NCBI GenBank assembly: GCA_039208045.1
Contig: JBCCRH010000128.1
Span: 1 to 13,598, forward strand
Direction: 5' to 3'
From: JBCCRH01 sp039208045
GTDB lineage: Bacteria; Bacteroidota; Bacteroidia; Chitinophagales; Saprospiraceae
Length of the DNA: 13,598 nt
Shown here: positions 1 to 6,745 of the stretch, one piece after another
How the letters are laid out: the number at the start of each line of letters is the position of its first letter
Position numbering within the stretch: the stretch's first letter is position 1
The notes under the pieces: model-generated
Seen by the model: the letters and a program-made list of their open reading frames with translations, nothing else
Database searches by the model: none
What the model was told of the DNA's origin: nothing
Position numbers and translations under genes: made by a program

Positions 1-580
1 CCCATTGCAGGCCGCTTCGGTGATAAAAGCCTAGTGTCTTAAAAGCACTTTTTAATCCGTGATGTAGGTGATAGCCTAGAGGAATCATTAGGAGGGAATA
101 AAATAAAACGTACCAAATATTATGGAATAGGCTACTGGTAACCGCATAGACATCTTTATTCCCCCATTCATCCACACCAACCCCTTCGCCCATGCCCAGC
201 TTGATCCGTGCCCAAAAATTAGCCAAGTGTACTACGATGAACACCAATATGGCGATACCAATCAAGGCCATATTTTGGGAGGCCCAGGAGCTAGTGGCCT
301 TAGTATGATAGACCGCATAGCGCGCGCCACTTGCTTTGCGATTTTTAACTTCTACAATAAGGGCGTAAATGACATGCAATAAAATGGAAAGATAAAGCAC
401 ATAGGCTATAACTTTTATAAATGGACTTTCACGCAGCAACGTGGAATACGAGTTGTATAGCTCGCGAGCCATGGATTCGGGCAAGAGTAAAATGCAATTT
501 GCCGAAAGGTGAACCACCAGGAACAAACACAAGAACAAGCCAGTGCCACCCACTATCATTTTCCTAAAAAACAGATTCAT
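1..580 (-). CDS. sdhC: Succinate dehydrogenase cytochrome b558-type membrane subunit (5' part, truncated by window edge)
   Basis: Translated from the ATG at 580-578, the frame stays open for 193 codons to the window edge, so the C-terminus is missing. The protein is the membrane anchor and haem-binding subunit of complex II (succinate:quinone oxidoreductase), which passes electrons from SdhA/SdhB to menaquinone in the inner membrane. I see a hydrophobic segment at about 10-33 with LFLCLFLVVHLSAN (H24), a second at 55-77 (H69), a third at 104-123 with FIVVHLANFW (H118), and a fourth at 154-172 followed by YHLHHGLKSAF (H171, H173, H174). This His pattern and the SSW.SQNM segment before helix 3 are typical of the b558 single-subunit SdhC family of Bacteroidota. 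sdhA and sdhB would be expected just beyond the left edge. A hairpin ends one base before the start codon. I am confident of the family; the exact haem ligands are inferred. Confidence 0.9.
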   Translation of the reverse strand, partial: MNLFFRKMIVGGTGLFLCLFLVVHLSANCILLLPESMARELYNSYSTLLRESPFIKVIAYVLYLSILLHVIYALIVEVKNRKASGARYAVYHTKATSSWASQNMALIGIAILVFIVVHLANFWARIKLGMGEGVGVDEWGNKDVYAVTSSLFHNIWYVLFYSLLMIPLGYHLHHGLKSAFKTLGFYHRSGLQW

Positions 581-581
581 A

Positions 582-622
582 AGCTAAGCTTTGTCTGAAA
601 TCGTGCATAACAAAGCTAGGCT
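582..622 (-). promoter_or_regulatory. Inverted repeat with embedded -7-like box immediately upstream of sdhC
   Basis: Bases 582-594 and 610-622 form an inverted repeat: AGCTTTGT/ACAAAGCT is a perfect 8 bp, extended outward by AGC/GCT across one mismatch and one G-U, around a 15-nt loop. It ends one base before the sdhC ATG (580). On the minus strand the distal arm contains TAGCTTTG (complement of 611-618), a full match to the Bacteroidota -7 consensus TAnnTTTG, which would give a leader of roughly 25 nt. No TTG is seen at the expected -33 position, so promoter activity is uncertain. It could be an operator, a leader hairpin covering the start region, or chance. There is no U-tract, so it is not a normal terminator for the operon ending at 666. 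Confidence 0.35.
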
Positions 623-665
623 AAAAGGGAGGGCTAGATGATGACTTTTGTCAGTAATAAGGGGT

Positions 666-1838
666 TTAATTTGGCAGTCCTACCGCAAAAGCACCTTCGC
701 CTGCAATCGGCAGCGGATTACCATTACTATCCCATAAAGTGAGCGAAAAGTCAAGTGTTAGCTGATAGGTAGGCATGCCATTGACATCATCAGCGAATGG
801 TTCGCTAGCAGTAATTTCAAAACGAGCGTCAGCTGCTTGCACATTAAAGGAAGAATCATAAAGCGTCCCATTAGCATCAACGTAGCTCATTCTAACCTGA
901 GAGAACTGGAAATTATCTTCTACTACTTCTACCTCCACACGCGGGGAAGTTATTATTTGAAGGCCCGTCTGGTTAACTACCTGCCCAGTTGGAGTAGGCT
1001 GATAAACAGTATTACAGGTAGTTGCCTGGCATCCACTCCCATCTGTTAGATTTAGGCATATCTCAGCTGGCAGACTGAAGGTAGAACTATCCATCAAAGA
1101 GTAGAGCACACTTGCTCCAGAATTGCTTGGTGCTGGCATCCATTCATACATTAAAGGAGGCGTACCAAAGGCCTGACTTGCGCCTACTTCTAGCATGCTA
1201 CCTCCTTGAATTAGGTTTGCACTAAAATCTGCACTACAGTCAAACATACCGGTTTGGAAATCAAACGTCCGAACGACTCGGCTGATTTGCACCCCACCTC
1301 CACCTGCAGCCACCAGCTCAAATGTAAATGGACTATCATCGGCTACTTCTATGGTAGGATTTGCATCCGTGCTAAAAATTTGCCCATCGGGCAACGACCA
1401 CAGATATTGTACATCCAAGGTATCTAAGGCTTGGAAGATCGATTGAAAATCAATAAAATAACGGAACACCGTATCTATTCCCGAAAAGGCTATTTCGTAA
1501 GCGCCAGGGGCGAGTGCAGCAGTAGCATCCACTGCTGAGGGCAAGTTAACCGCCTGATCTCGGATGCTAATACTCAAGCTTGGTGCGCAATTTGGTGCAC
1601 AACCTTCCCGCTCCAGCGTACCCACAAAAGAGTACACCCCTGAAGCATCCACCGTAGCAGAAGTGAACATAAAGAAGGAATCTACCCCCGCCGCAAGAGC
1701 TTCTGCTTGTCCACCAACCATTAAGCCCAATTCAAATACAGGCTCTTCTTCCATAACCTCCGGTACATCTATCTTGGTACAAGTCAAGACCGTAACCAAC
1801 AAAAAAAGTACCCCAATGATATATTTAGTCTGACGCAT
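666..1838 (-). CDS. Surface lipoprotein with PKD/SprB-like segment, third gene of the sigma operon
   Basis: 390 residues; I do not recognise a named family. The N-terminus is a lipoprotein signal: basic MRQTKY, a hydrophobic stretch, then LTVLTC-like lipobox with Cys20 as the predicted lipidated residue, followed by an acidic stretch (EVMEEEP) that may favour surface export. Residues 145-190 look PKD-like (LWSLPDGQIF...DSPFTFEL). Residues 227-275 hold PPLMYEW followed by ICLNLTDGSGCQATTC, which resembles the WSTG...YCVTVTDAVGCEASTC unit repeated in the T9SS protein at 3868-6633. The C-terminal part (295-390) is beta-rich with a TLDFSLTLWDSNGNPLP stretch. The start lies 9 bp after the stop of the barrel protein, so the two are co-transcribed and probably translationally linked. 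Role inferred: extracytoplasmic partner or output of the upstream sigma/anti-sigma pair. No terminator with a clear U-tract follows the stop. Confidence 0.75.
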   Translation of the reverse strand: MRQTKYIIGVLFLLVTVLTCTKIDVPEVMEEEPVFELGLMVGGQAEALAAGVDSFFMFTSATVDASGVYSFVGTLEREGCAPNCAPSLSISIRDQAVNLPSAVDATAALAPGAYEIAFSGIDTVFRYFIDFQSIFQALDTLDVQYLWSLPDGQIFSTDANPTIEVADDSPFTFELVAAGGGGVQISRVVRTFDFQTGMFDCSADFSANLIQGGSMLEVGASQAFGTPPLMYEWMPAPSNSGASVLYSLMDSSTFSLPAEICLNLTDGSGCQATTCNTVYQPTPTGQVVNQTGLQIITSPRVEVEVVEDNFQFSQVRMSYVDANGTLYDSSFNVQAADARFEITASEPFADDVNGMPTYQLTLDFSLTLWDSNGNPLPIAGEGAFAVGLPN

Positions 1839-1847
1839 TTTCTTTTT

Positions 1848-3206
1848 TTACTTCAAATAAACCCGTAAACCTACATCTATAAACACCGGCTCCGATTCTT
1901 CTAATTGCAAACCAAATGGCGAAGGATAATTCCCATCCAGCAAGCCCGGAATCGTGTAATTCACTCTCGTCCAAACACTCCACCTGCGATTTAGGCGAAA
2001 GCCATACCCCACCAACGCATCCAAGTGCCACTGCACAAACCCATCCTCTTCTATCCAGCCACTATCCTCTTGCTGTGTATTCCCAAAAGGATTCCCCTCC
2101 TCTCCAAAAGTAGACTCCAAACTCCCCCGCACCCCCAGAAGGTAACTCCATCGTATCCCCATTTCCAACTGGTGCAGCCCCTTCGTCCACTGCCCGCCCA
2201 TCGGCAACTCTAAATAGTGCAAAGATTCCGGCAACAGAAAAAACCGCTGATCCTCTCGCCCAAATCGAAAGTTAGAAATCGTCGCCGCTTTCGCAAAATC
2301 AAAATCTCCCGTTCGGTAGCGGTAGCTCAAACCCGTCAGCACCCTCCATCGGTCATTCCAGGCGTAGCTCACCTGCACACCAGCAGTAGCCCCTATCGCT
2401 TTTTCACTTCCGTTAAAATACGGGTACCAAGCACTCCCCCCTTCTAGTGCTACCTGCCACTTCGATTCCTGCGCCCCCAGCTCAATAGCCAGCAGCAAAC
2501 TATCTTCGCTATTATCATCAAACAAAGGCAACAACTCCAGCGTAGGTACCAAGTCCAAAGGACTAATCCCCTCTCTACTTTCAAGCTCCCCCTCCTCCTC
2601 AATAATCCCATCACCCAGCAAAGCTGGCAAATCGTCCTCTATCTCTTGTCCTATAGTCGCAGCCCGCTGCAAGTCTAGTTCCTCCACATCCACCGCCAGT
2701 TGGTTTGAAGGGTCTTTTTCTAAGCTTCCCATATCTGGCACCAAGCCCCTAACCGAACGTTCCACTACATCCGTATTCCCAAAGCCATCCCGCAAGCCTT
2801 GGACACTAAGCTCCCCAACTTCAGCATCTACCACACGGCCCTCGTCCATCCTACCGCCACTATCAACCAAACTATCCATATCAACCACCAAAACCTCATC
2901 ATCCAAAACCCCAAACTCGTCACCTAAAACTACTCCATCCTCCACTCGTCCTCCCTCCTCCGTCCCCCAAACTCCCAAACCCCCAAACCCCTCAACCCCC
3001 AAACCCCTCAACCCCTCACCTCCCCAACCAACCCCTCCCAACCCAACTACCACCACCACCCCACTCCCCCACCACCACCACACCGCCCGGCGCTTCCGCT
3101 TCTTCTTATCCAACATCGCCTCCATCTCCTTCCAGTAGTCCTCCTTCAATTCAAAAGGCCCACGCGCTTCCATTTTCCGTTTAAAAAAGTCATCTAACTG
3201 CCCCAT
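1848..3206 (-). CDS. Putative membrane-spanning anti-sigma factor with C-terminal outer-membrane beta-barrel (Dma-like)
   Basis: 452 residues. Domain order: 1-33 a charged, probably helical N-terminus (QLDDFFKRKMEARG...YWKEMEAMLD); 34-40 a basic cluster KKKRKRR; 41-61 one very hydrophobic TM segment (AVWWWWGSGVVVVVG...), oriented with the N-terminus in the cytoplasm by the positive-inside rule; 62-230 a low-complexity, acidic, probably disordered periplasmic region; about 235-452 an aromatic-rich barrel-like domain of alternating residues (VALEGGSAWYPYF, VLTGLSYRYRTGDF, LEMGIRWSYLLGV, ALVGYGFRL, VWTRVNYTIPG) ending in FIDVGLRVYLK, an outer-membrane beta-signal-like end. It starts 10 bp after the stop of the ECF sigma gene, the usual place for its anti-sigma factor. 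I infer that the N-terminal helices hold the sigma factor and that the barrel senses the surface or envelope. An 8-bp DNA repeat array encodes the segment just after the TM. Anti-sigma function is not proven by any recognised motif. Confidence 0.75.
   Translation of the reverse strand: MGQLDDFFKRKMEARGPFELKEDYWKEMEAMLDKKKRKRRAVWWWWGSGVVVVVGLGGVGWGGEGLRGLGVEGFGGLGVWGTEEGGRVEDGVVLGDEFGVLDDEVLVVDMDSLVDSGGRMDEGRVVDAEVGELSVQGLRDGFGNTDVVERSVRGLVPDMGSLEKDPSNQLAVDVEELDLQRAATIGQEIEDDLPALLGDGIIEEEGELESREGISPLDLVPTLELLPLFDDNSEDSLLLAIELGAQESKWQVALEGGSAWYPYFNGSEKAIGATAGVQVSYAWNDRWRVLTGLSYRYRTGDFDFAKAATISNFRFGREDQRFFLLPESLHYLELPMGGQWTKGLHQLEMGIRWSYLLGVRGSLESTFGEEGNPFGNTQQEDSGWIEEDGFVQWHLDALVGYGFRLNRRWSVWTRVNYTIPGLLDGNYPSPFGLQLEESEPVFIDVGLRVYLK
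2967..3014 (-). repeat. In-frame array of six G-rich 8-bp units inside the barrel protein gene
   Basis: Read on the minus strand, six consecutive octamers occur from 3014 down to 2967: GGGTTGAG, GGGTTTGG, GGGTTGAG, GGGTTTGG, GGGTTTGG, GAGTTTGG. Degenerate G-rich copies flank them (about 3015-3050 and just beyond 2967). Three units are 24 bp, that is 8 codons, and the protein accordingly shows an 8-residue repeat, EGLRGLGV then EGFGGLGV, at about residues 64-79 directly after the TM segment. The same octamer family forms arrays at 12005-12100 and 12116-12147. The mRNA-sense strand is G-rich with many GGG/GGGG runs and could form G-quadruplexes. Confidence 0.85.
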
Positions 3207-3216
3207 GGTGTCGAAT

Positions 3217-3780
3217 TTAAATTACTTTAGAAGAATTGGTTCGTTTATACAGTAATTCTCTCAGTTTTTTTCTGGCAAAAGACAGGTGCCATTTGGAAGT
3301 CCCTTCTTTGATGCCAAGTAGTGTAGCAATTTCTTTGTGCGCATAGCCATCGATAGCAAATAGGTTGAATACCTTTTGGCTAACGGGTGGTAAAAGCTGT
3401 ATGAGCGCTTCTAGTTGTGCGGCATCAAATTGCTTATCAGCTTCGTTGTAGTCCACCAAATCGGTCGTGTATTCATGTTCTTTCATATCGGTATAGTGAA
3501 TGAGCTCTCTTACCTTTCGCTCTTTCCGAAATTCGTCAATCAGCGTATTAATCATGATGCGTTTGATCCAGGCTTGGAAGGGGACTTCAGGATTATACGT
3601 ATCTAGCCGATCTAATATCTTAAAGAACCCCATATTCAAGGCGCTGGCAGCATCTGCTTCATTTTTGCGGTAACGCATACACACTCCCATCAGCACCTGA
3701 AAGCAGGTCTGGTATAGCTTGTACTGCGCCTTGCGGTCGGAGCGGATACAATCTTTTAGGAGCTGTGGGTCGATGGTCAA
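3217..3780 (-). CDS. ECF-type RNA polymerase sigma factor
   Basis: Directs core RNA polymerase to specific promoters. In the longest frame (from ATG 3831, 204 residues) region 2 spans about 35-110 (AQYKLYQTCFQVLMGVCMRYRKNEADAASALNMGFF..., then VPFQAWIKRIMINTLIDEFRK) and region 4 about 140-197 (LLPPVSQKVFNLFAIDGYAHKEIA then LLGIKEGTSKWHLSFARKKLREL, a helix-turn-helix). I prefer the TTG at 3780 (187 residues, starting TIDPQLLKDCIRSD), because family members usually begin close to this motif. The first 17 codons of the long form (QLCPIFVLFSQKLAAH) look non-coding, and the ATG at 3831 lies in the loop of a hairpin terminator. The stop is 10 bp before the barrel protein start, so this is the first gene of a three-gene operon. 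The ECF assignment is firm; the start is uncertain. Confidence 0.9.
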   Translation of the reverse strand: MTIDPQLLKDCIRSDRKAQYKLYQTCFQVLMGVCMRYRKNEADAASALNMGFFKILDRLDTYNPEVPFQAWIKRIMINTLIDEFRKERKVRELIHYTDMKEHEYTTDLVDYNEADKQFDAAQLEALIQLLPPVSQKVFNLFAIDGYAHKEIATLLGIKEGTSKWHLSFARKKLRELLYKRTNSSKVI

Positions 3781-3808
3781 GTGTGCTGCTAATTTTTGGG
3801 AAAATAGA

Positions 3809-3846
3809 ACAAAAATCGGACACAGCTGCATTAGCCATGTCCGATT
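3809..3846 (-). terminator. Hairpin terminator of the T9SS protein gene, overlapping the ECF 5' end
   Basis: On the minus strand AATCGGACA (3846-3838) pairs perfectly with TGTCCGATT (3822-3814) around a 15-nt loop and runs into a T-rich tail (ATTTTTGTTC) before 3805. It begins 21 bp after the stop of the 921-residue protein gene, the expected place for a Rho-independent terminator. The longest possible ECF start codon (3831) is in the loop. Confidence 0.6.
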
Positions 3847-3867
3847 AAGTACTAGAGAACGCTAATG

Positions 3868-6633
3868 CTATTGTTTCAATACTTTTCGCACGATAGTCTC
3901 TTTTTCCGTTTGAATGCTGATGAAATAGAGGCCATCTGGAAAATCATTCAGGCTGATCGTTCTATTTTGCACACCAGAAGGCCAGTTTTCCTGCACGCCC
4001 CATAGCAACTGCCCGGCAGGACTGTGTACCTGCAATTGCACGGCGGTAGCTTCCAGTAGCTCTACGCGCAACTCTACATTCGCAGAGGTGGGGTTGGGCC
4101 ATAGCTCTAGACTATTGGCTACTACCAGTTCTTCCACATCTGTTACTATAGTTGTGCCATCTTCAATGGAGAAGTCAACGACCGAACCAGGGTTATCAGG
4201 CCCGATGGTAATCCAAATAATCGTTTGCTCATGCCCCAGCATTTCCATGACGAGCTGATAGGTTCCCCATGGCAATGCCTCGAAACGATACTCTCCTAGT
4301 GCATTTGTTTTGGCTTGCGCCAATGGCCGACTGAAGGCATCCATCAGTACCAGAGTTACCCCTTCCATAGGTATCAAATTTTTCTCTTCCCCGATGCCTC
4401 CAGAAGTGAAGCCATCGCTATTATTGGTGACGCTTCCGCTAATTTCTCCTTCTCCATCGCCAGCTAAACCCTCTAGTGGGATCATGAAGACATCATAAAA
4501 TGGGGATTGATTATTGTTTGGAATGATAATCGTATCTGCGTTCTCCCAACCCATAGAACTAAGGTGGTAAGTAGGTATATACTCTTGGTTAAGTTGCGAT
4601 TCAGGTAAAAATTCGGCTAGTACTAAGTAGGCGCCAGGCGACCGTTCTCCAAAATCATAATAGAGACCAAAGTTGCTCGACGCTATTTCCTGAGTTTCGA
4701 CGATCTGTGGCTCACCTGTTTCATCTAGCTGAATCAGCGTTACCAAAGCTACTGCATACCAATCTATGGTAGTAGTATCAGCTGGCCAAACTAGACCCTG
4801 TATTTGACTATTTTGCTGAGTAGTATCTACTGGGAATTCACCACATTCTACTACAGTACAGCCTATTGCATCCGTTACCGTCAAGCAGTAAATACCCCCG
4901 TCTTCCGGAATTTCGATAGATTGTGTATTGCCGTAGGCTGACCAATCGTACGAAAATGGAGGTACACCTGTAGGATCGGCAAAAAGGAACGTACCATTTT
5001 GGACAACAATAATATCGACGCTACACAGTGTAGAATCATCATGATAGAAATAATCGCAATCAGTAGCAATACATCCTGTTGCATCCGTCATAGTTACACA
5101 GTAAGTGCCCGAACTGCTTGGATTAATGCAAGGTATAGAGTCCCCTGTACTCCAATGATAGGTAAAGGGTGCTGTTCCACTTAGCGGTACTGCGCCAAAG
5201 GCACAGGTAATAGTAGAACCAATCTCCACCGCACATTCGTTACTAAAGTAGTAAGTACATGTGCTTGCTTCGCAGCCCACTGCATCTGTTACCGTGACAC
5301 AATAGTTTCCTTGCTGGGTCGGGAAGATTACATCGCTGGTCTCCCCCGTTGACCACAGGTAAGTAAATGGAGCGATCCCATCTGGGACGGCTTTAAAAGC
5401 AATTGTTGTTGTATCCCCAGAGATAGTTAAGCCTTCAATCGTAACGGTGCAATCTTCCGCCCATATCGGGCACCAATACTGGCAGGCCGTGGCAACACAA
5501 CCATCCGCAAAAGTAGTGGTCACACAATAGGTTCCAATTTGATCTGGATAGATCGTTCCAGTAGTTTCGCCTGTATTCCAGGAATAGGCAATTCCGCCAG
5601 GTGCAGATGCTACCAAACCATCACCATCGGCAGTGATAAAGATATACTCTTGGCAAGCAGGAGGAGCTATCACATCAGCACAAGCAATCGCTTCACAACC
5701 TAGAAAATCCGTCACGGTTACACAATAGAGTGAATCTTCGTATACTGTAATACTCTGGCTATTCTCTCCCGTTGACCAATTATAACTAAAGGGTGATACC
5801 CCGTATGGGCTAGCGAATAAGGTATTGCCGCCGATGGAATCGGGATAAACGGTAATATCCACAGAGCAACTATCGGCTGTTTCTACAACAAAACAATCGC
5901 TAGCTTCACAGCCTGCTGCGTCCGAAAGCGTAACGCAATATTGTCCAGGGCCAGTAATTAATACGGCATCGGTAGTATCACCCGTACTCCATAGATAAGA
6001 TATTGGAGCAGAGCCTCCACCGTAGGCTTGCAAACTGCCAGAAGGGGTAGTATACATACTTACAAAACAAGTATTCGTTAAGTCAACTTCCGTACATGCC
6101 TCCGCTACACATCCGAAGGCATTAGTCATCGTCACACAATAGGTTCCTGAAGTAGGAGCAAATATCCAAGGCTGCGTCTCCCCAGTGCTCCATACGTAGG
6201 AATTATTTCCAAAACTGGATGGAAAGGCATACAAATAAAGCCCTTGCTGCGTAGCAATGGAATCTTGGAAAATACTTACGCTACAGTCTTCCGGACCATC
6301 GCAATAGATAAAATCAGCAGAAGGATCCCCTCCTGGAAACCAAGAGGAAGTTTGCGTTTGATAATTTCCATCGCAATCCACCATAGAGATATAGGCAATG
6401 CCTTGCGTAACTGGTGCATCAAAGGTATCTGAGTAAAAACCATTTACATCGGTCTGAACACTATTGAAATAGACCCAATTAGTACCTGTGGTATCTGTAA
6501 AAATATCGATCGTTATATTTTCAACCGGATCTCCGTCAACAGTTGTTACGAAGCCAGAGGCTGTTACGGATACTTGAGCCACCAAAGCTTGTAGTGCTGC
6601 CAAAGTGAGAACGAATGTTAATATTCTTTTCAT
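3868..6633 (-). CDS. Secreted cysteine-rich repeat protein with T9SS type A C-terminal sorting domain
   Basis: 921 residues. Residues 1-20 are a Sec signal peptide ending ALVAQ. Residues 21-115 resemble a CNA-B/carboxypeptidase-regulatory fold (VTASGFVTTVDGDPVENITI). Residues about 117-597 hold seven PKD/SprB-like repeats of 66-75 residues. Each starts with a Cys (117, 189, 256, 327, 395, 467, 537), contains WSTG or a variant, and ends YCVTxTDxxGCxAxxC (YC at 165, 232, 303, 369, 444, 511, 582). Residues about 755-825 are a second carboxypeptidase-regulatory-like domain (GVTLVLMDAFSRPLAQAKTN, GEYRFEALPWGTYQL). Residues 842-921 are a T9SS type A sorting domain (ELWPNPTSANVELRV..., DGLYFISIQTEKETIVRKVL). 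The protein should be exported by Sec, cross the outer membrane by T9SS and be anchored or released at the surface; adhesin or gliding-related use is possible. No catalytic domain is seen. It is probably transcribed from the 6634-6745 divergent region and ends at a hairpin. Confidence 0.9.
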   Translation of the reverse strand: MKRILTFVLTLAALQALVAQVSVTASGFVTTVDGDPVENITIDIFTDTTGTNWVYFNSVQTDVNGFYSDTFDAPVTQGIAYISMVDCDGNYQTQTSSWFPGGDPSADFIYCDGPEDCSVSIFQDSIATQQGLYLYAFPSSFGNNSYVWSTGETQPWIFAPTSGTYCVTMTNAFGCVAEACTEVDLTNTCFVSMYTTPSGSLQAYGGGSAPISYLWSTGDTTDAVLITGPGQYCVTLSDAAGCEASDCFVVETADSCSVDITVYPDSIGGNTLFASPYGVSPFSYNWSTGENSQSITVYEDSLYCVTVTDFLGCEAIACADVIAPPACQEYIFITADGDGLVASAPGGIAYSWNTGETTGTIYPDQIGTYCVTTTFADGCVATACQYWCPIWAEDCTVTIEGLTISGDTTTIAFKAVPDGIAPFTYLWSTGETSDVIFPTQQGNYCVTVTDAVGCEASTCTYYFSNECAVEIGSTITCAFGAVPLSGTAPFTYHWSTGDSIPCINPSSSGTYCVTMTDATGCIATDCDYFYHDDSTLCSVDIIVVQNGTFLFADPTGVPPFSYDWSAYGNTQSIEIPEDGGIYCLTVTDAIGCTVVECGEFPVDTTQQNSQIQGLVWPADTTTIDWYAVALVTLIQLDETGEPQIVETQEIASSNFGLYYDFGERSPGAYLVLAEFLPESQLNQEYIPTYHLSSMGWENADTIIIPNNNQSPFYDVFMIPLEGLAGDGEGEISGSVTNNSDGFTSGGIGEEKNLIPMEGVTLVLMDAFSRPLAQAKTNALGEYRFEALPWGTYQLVMEMLGHEQTIIWITIGPDNPGSVVDFSIEDGTTIVTDVEELVVANSLELWPNPTSANVELRVELLEATAVQLQVHSPAGQLLWGVQENWPSGVQNRTISLNDFPDGLYFISIQTEKETIVRKVLKQ

Positions 6634-6699
6634 GTTTCATTTTTTTTGATGATAAAGGTGCATCATTCACCTTCATACACGGAGCAATTGGGCAAGGGG

Positions 6700-6730
6700 T
6701 TGGGTGGCTCGAATGATTTTTATAATTTTT
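6700..6730 (+). promoter_or_regulatory. Candidate Bacteroidota-type promoter for rarA in the divergent region
   Basis: TTG at 6700-6702 is followed after 20 nt by TAATTTTT at 6723-6730, matching TAnnTTTG at 7 of 8 positions, with the preferred rarA ATG 15 nt further on. If used, it excludes the upstream GTG (6704) and ATG (6713) starts. The same 112-bp region must also hold the promoter of the minus-strand T9SS gene. For that gene I see only a small hairpin, AAGGTG/CACCTT at 6655-6660 and 6668-6673, and no convincing box. Confidence 0.3.
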
Positions 6731-6745
6731 CGGAAAATTGAACAG

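Noticed and set aside
1825..2447. Several 60-76 codon frames overlapping the barrel protein gene on both strands
   Set aside because: They arise from the low-complexity, C-rich composition of this stretch; the minus-strand barrel frame is continuous and has membrane and barrel features.
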